From UBA6059 sp040222235 (GTDB taxonomy: Bacteria > Bacteroidota > Bacteroidia > Cytophagales > Cyclobacteriaceae), in contig JAVKDO010000149.1 of assembly GCA_040222235.1 (NCBI GenBank), positions 1-64,000 on the forward strand: DNA of 64,000 bases. The letters are read 5' to 3'. The notes under the pieces are model-generated. The model saw only the letters and a program-made list of their open reading frames with translations. It did not search any database and was not told the DNA's origin. The position numbers and the translations under genes are program-made. Positions 63,020 to 64,000 of this stretch are shown here, piece after piece; position 1 is the stretch's first letter, and every line of letters starts with the position of its first letter.

Positions 63020-63940
63020 CTAGAAAATAGTAAGTTCTGAGTGCGTCGTAACTTCTTCCAAGAACCTCATGCCTTTGTAGGAGTTGCCATTTTCATTGAG
63101 ACCGGGACTCCATACAGCGATGGTATAGTTGCCTGGGTAGAGCGCCACAATGCCACCACCCACGCCGCTTTTTCCCGGTAGGCCGACCTTGAAGGCAAAC
63201 TCGCCAGACTCATCATAGAATCCACAGGTGAGCATGAGTGCGTTGATCCGTTTGGACTGACTTTTGGAGATGATCTTCTTACCATCTGAGCGTTTCTTTC
63301 CGGCATTCGCCAAAAAGCTAAAGGTCTGAGATAGTTCCTGGCAGTTCATTTCCAATGAGCACATGTCAAAGTAAAAGTCCAGTACTTCTTCGGGTTCGTT
63401 TTGGATGTTGCCGTATGACTTGAGGAAATTGCAGAGTGCAGCATTGCGGTAGCCATTGGATTTTTCTGAGTCGGCGATCTTATCAGAATAGTTGAGTGCG
63501 GGGAGGTCGCTCAAGTCTCTCACAAACTCCAGAAAGTCCTGCCTGGCGTTACCCAGCTCGGAGAGCAGGATGTCGCACACCACGATGGCGCCTGAGTTGA
63601 CAAAGGGATTGCGCGGGATACCATGGTGTGTCTCCAGCAAAATGAGGGAATCAAACTTGGTACCCGAAGGCTCTACATCAATGCGCTCCCAGATCTGCTC
63701 GCCCATGAGCTTGTAAGCGAGGGCCAGTGAAAGCACCTTGGCGATACTCTGGATTGAGAACTTTTCCAGGTTATTACCGACTCCACAGTCTACACCCTCC
63801 AGGGGAGTCATGTGCACGCCAAACATATTGGGATCTACATTGGCTAACTCTGGTATGTAGGTGGCCAACTTACCCTCTTCCTTTATGGCGTTAGTGAGGG
63901 TATACGCTTTCTCTATGATACTTCTATAGTCAGCATTCAT
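63020..63940 (-). CDS. glsA: Glutaminase
   Basis: 306 residues, normal size for bacterial GlsA. Catalytic Ser-x-x-Lys lies in KFSIQSIAKVLSL, and other family blocks are PSGTKFDSL, PRNPFVNSGAIVV and the C-terminal GLPGKSGVGGGIVALYPG. It hydrolyses glutamine to glutamate and ammonia in the cytoplasm. Start at the ATG at 63940 (MNADYRSIIEKAY). Monocistronic; convergent with the zinc metallopeptidase gene across the inverted-repeat element. Confidence 0.95.
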   Translation of the reverse strand: MNADYRSIIEKAYTLTNAIKEEGKLATYIPELANVDPNMFGVHMTPLEGVDCGVGNNLEKFSIQSIAKVLSLALAYKLMGEQIWERIDVEPSGTKFDSLILLETHHGIPRNPFVNSGAIVVCDILLSELGNARQDFLEFVRDLSDLPALNYSDKIADSEKSNGYRNAALCNFLKSYGNIQNEPEEVLDFYFDMCSLEMNCQELSQTFSFLANAGKKRSDGKKIISKSQSKRINALMLTCGFYDESGEFAFKVGLPGKSGVGGGIVALYPGNYTIAVWSPGLNENGNSYKGMRFLEEVTTHSELTIF

Positions 63941-64000
63941 GCTTGTGAGTCAATGTTGAGAGGCGAATGTACTACGGCTTTATTGCTATTCGGGAGAGTT

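Overview
The window looks like a chromosome segment from a free-living, probably marine, member of the Bacteroidota, most likely class Cytophagia. This rests on type IX secretion (T9SS) sorting domains, a one-piece hybrid two-component regulator with an AraC output, M16 lipoproteins, BNR-repeat exoproteins, and a proton-pumping rhodopsin with its retinal genes. There is no rRNA, tRNA, CRISPR array or prophage. Genus cannot be fixed from sequence reading alone.

Layout. 1-6.7 kb: ECF sigma factor and a coupled membrane partner, two paralogous small barrel proteins with a decayed gene between them, and a PadR/FtsX-type permease pair. 6.8-11 kb: DinB-like protein, BCCT transporter, nitrilase and small proteins. 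11-23 kb: an operon of three exported proteins (tail-collar-like protein, a 2781-residue LamG protein, a cadherin-repeat protein), divergent from a hybrid two-component regulator (23.3-27.3 kb). 27-34 kb: NTF2-like protein, M16 protease, and an apparently GC-richer cassette of APC permease plus aldo/keto reductase-RidA fusion. 34-37 kb: an accessory strip with a DUF433/DUF5615 toxin-antitoxin-like pair, a REP-associated tyrosine transposase (RAYT) with five REP hairpins, and fragments. 37.5-40.6 kb: rhodopsin, lycopene cyclase and Blh dioxygenase. 41-46 kb: an alpha-oxoamine-synthase-like enzyme with a C-terminal acyltransferase-like region, directly followed by a soluble hybrid histidine kinase and facing a STAS-like protein. 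46-58.5 kb: TPR lipoprotein, MBL hydrolase, DinB, dienelactone hydrolase, FIST sensor plus hybrid kinase, BNR protein and cyclophilin lipoprotein. 58.5-64 kb: an operator-like array, XRE regulator, DUF3784 protein, HicBA-like pair, M19 dipeptidase, zinc metallopeptidase and glutaminase.

How the genes fit together. The rhodopsin block is a complete route from lycopene to retinal holoprotein, with a strong hairpin between the rhodopsin and enzyme genes. The 11-27 kb block looks like surface adhesins under a periplasmic sensor. The 41-46 kb block resembles the CqsA/CqsS and LqsA/LqsS arrangement and is a candidate signalling system.

Signals at the DNA level that gene calls do not explain: (1) the decamer TTCCGRTAGG occurs 15 times exactly, on both strands and in several reading frames, about 60 times the uniform-base expectation; (2) four inverted-repeat sites lie exactly 42 bp apart at 58626-58772; (3) two dispersed 147-bp elements have the same 24+99+24 layout, a related core, and perfectly paired but copy-specific arms; (4) a RAYT/REP system.
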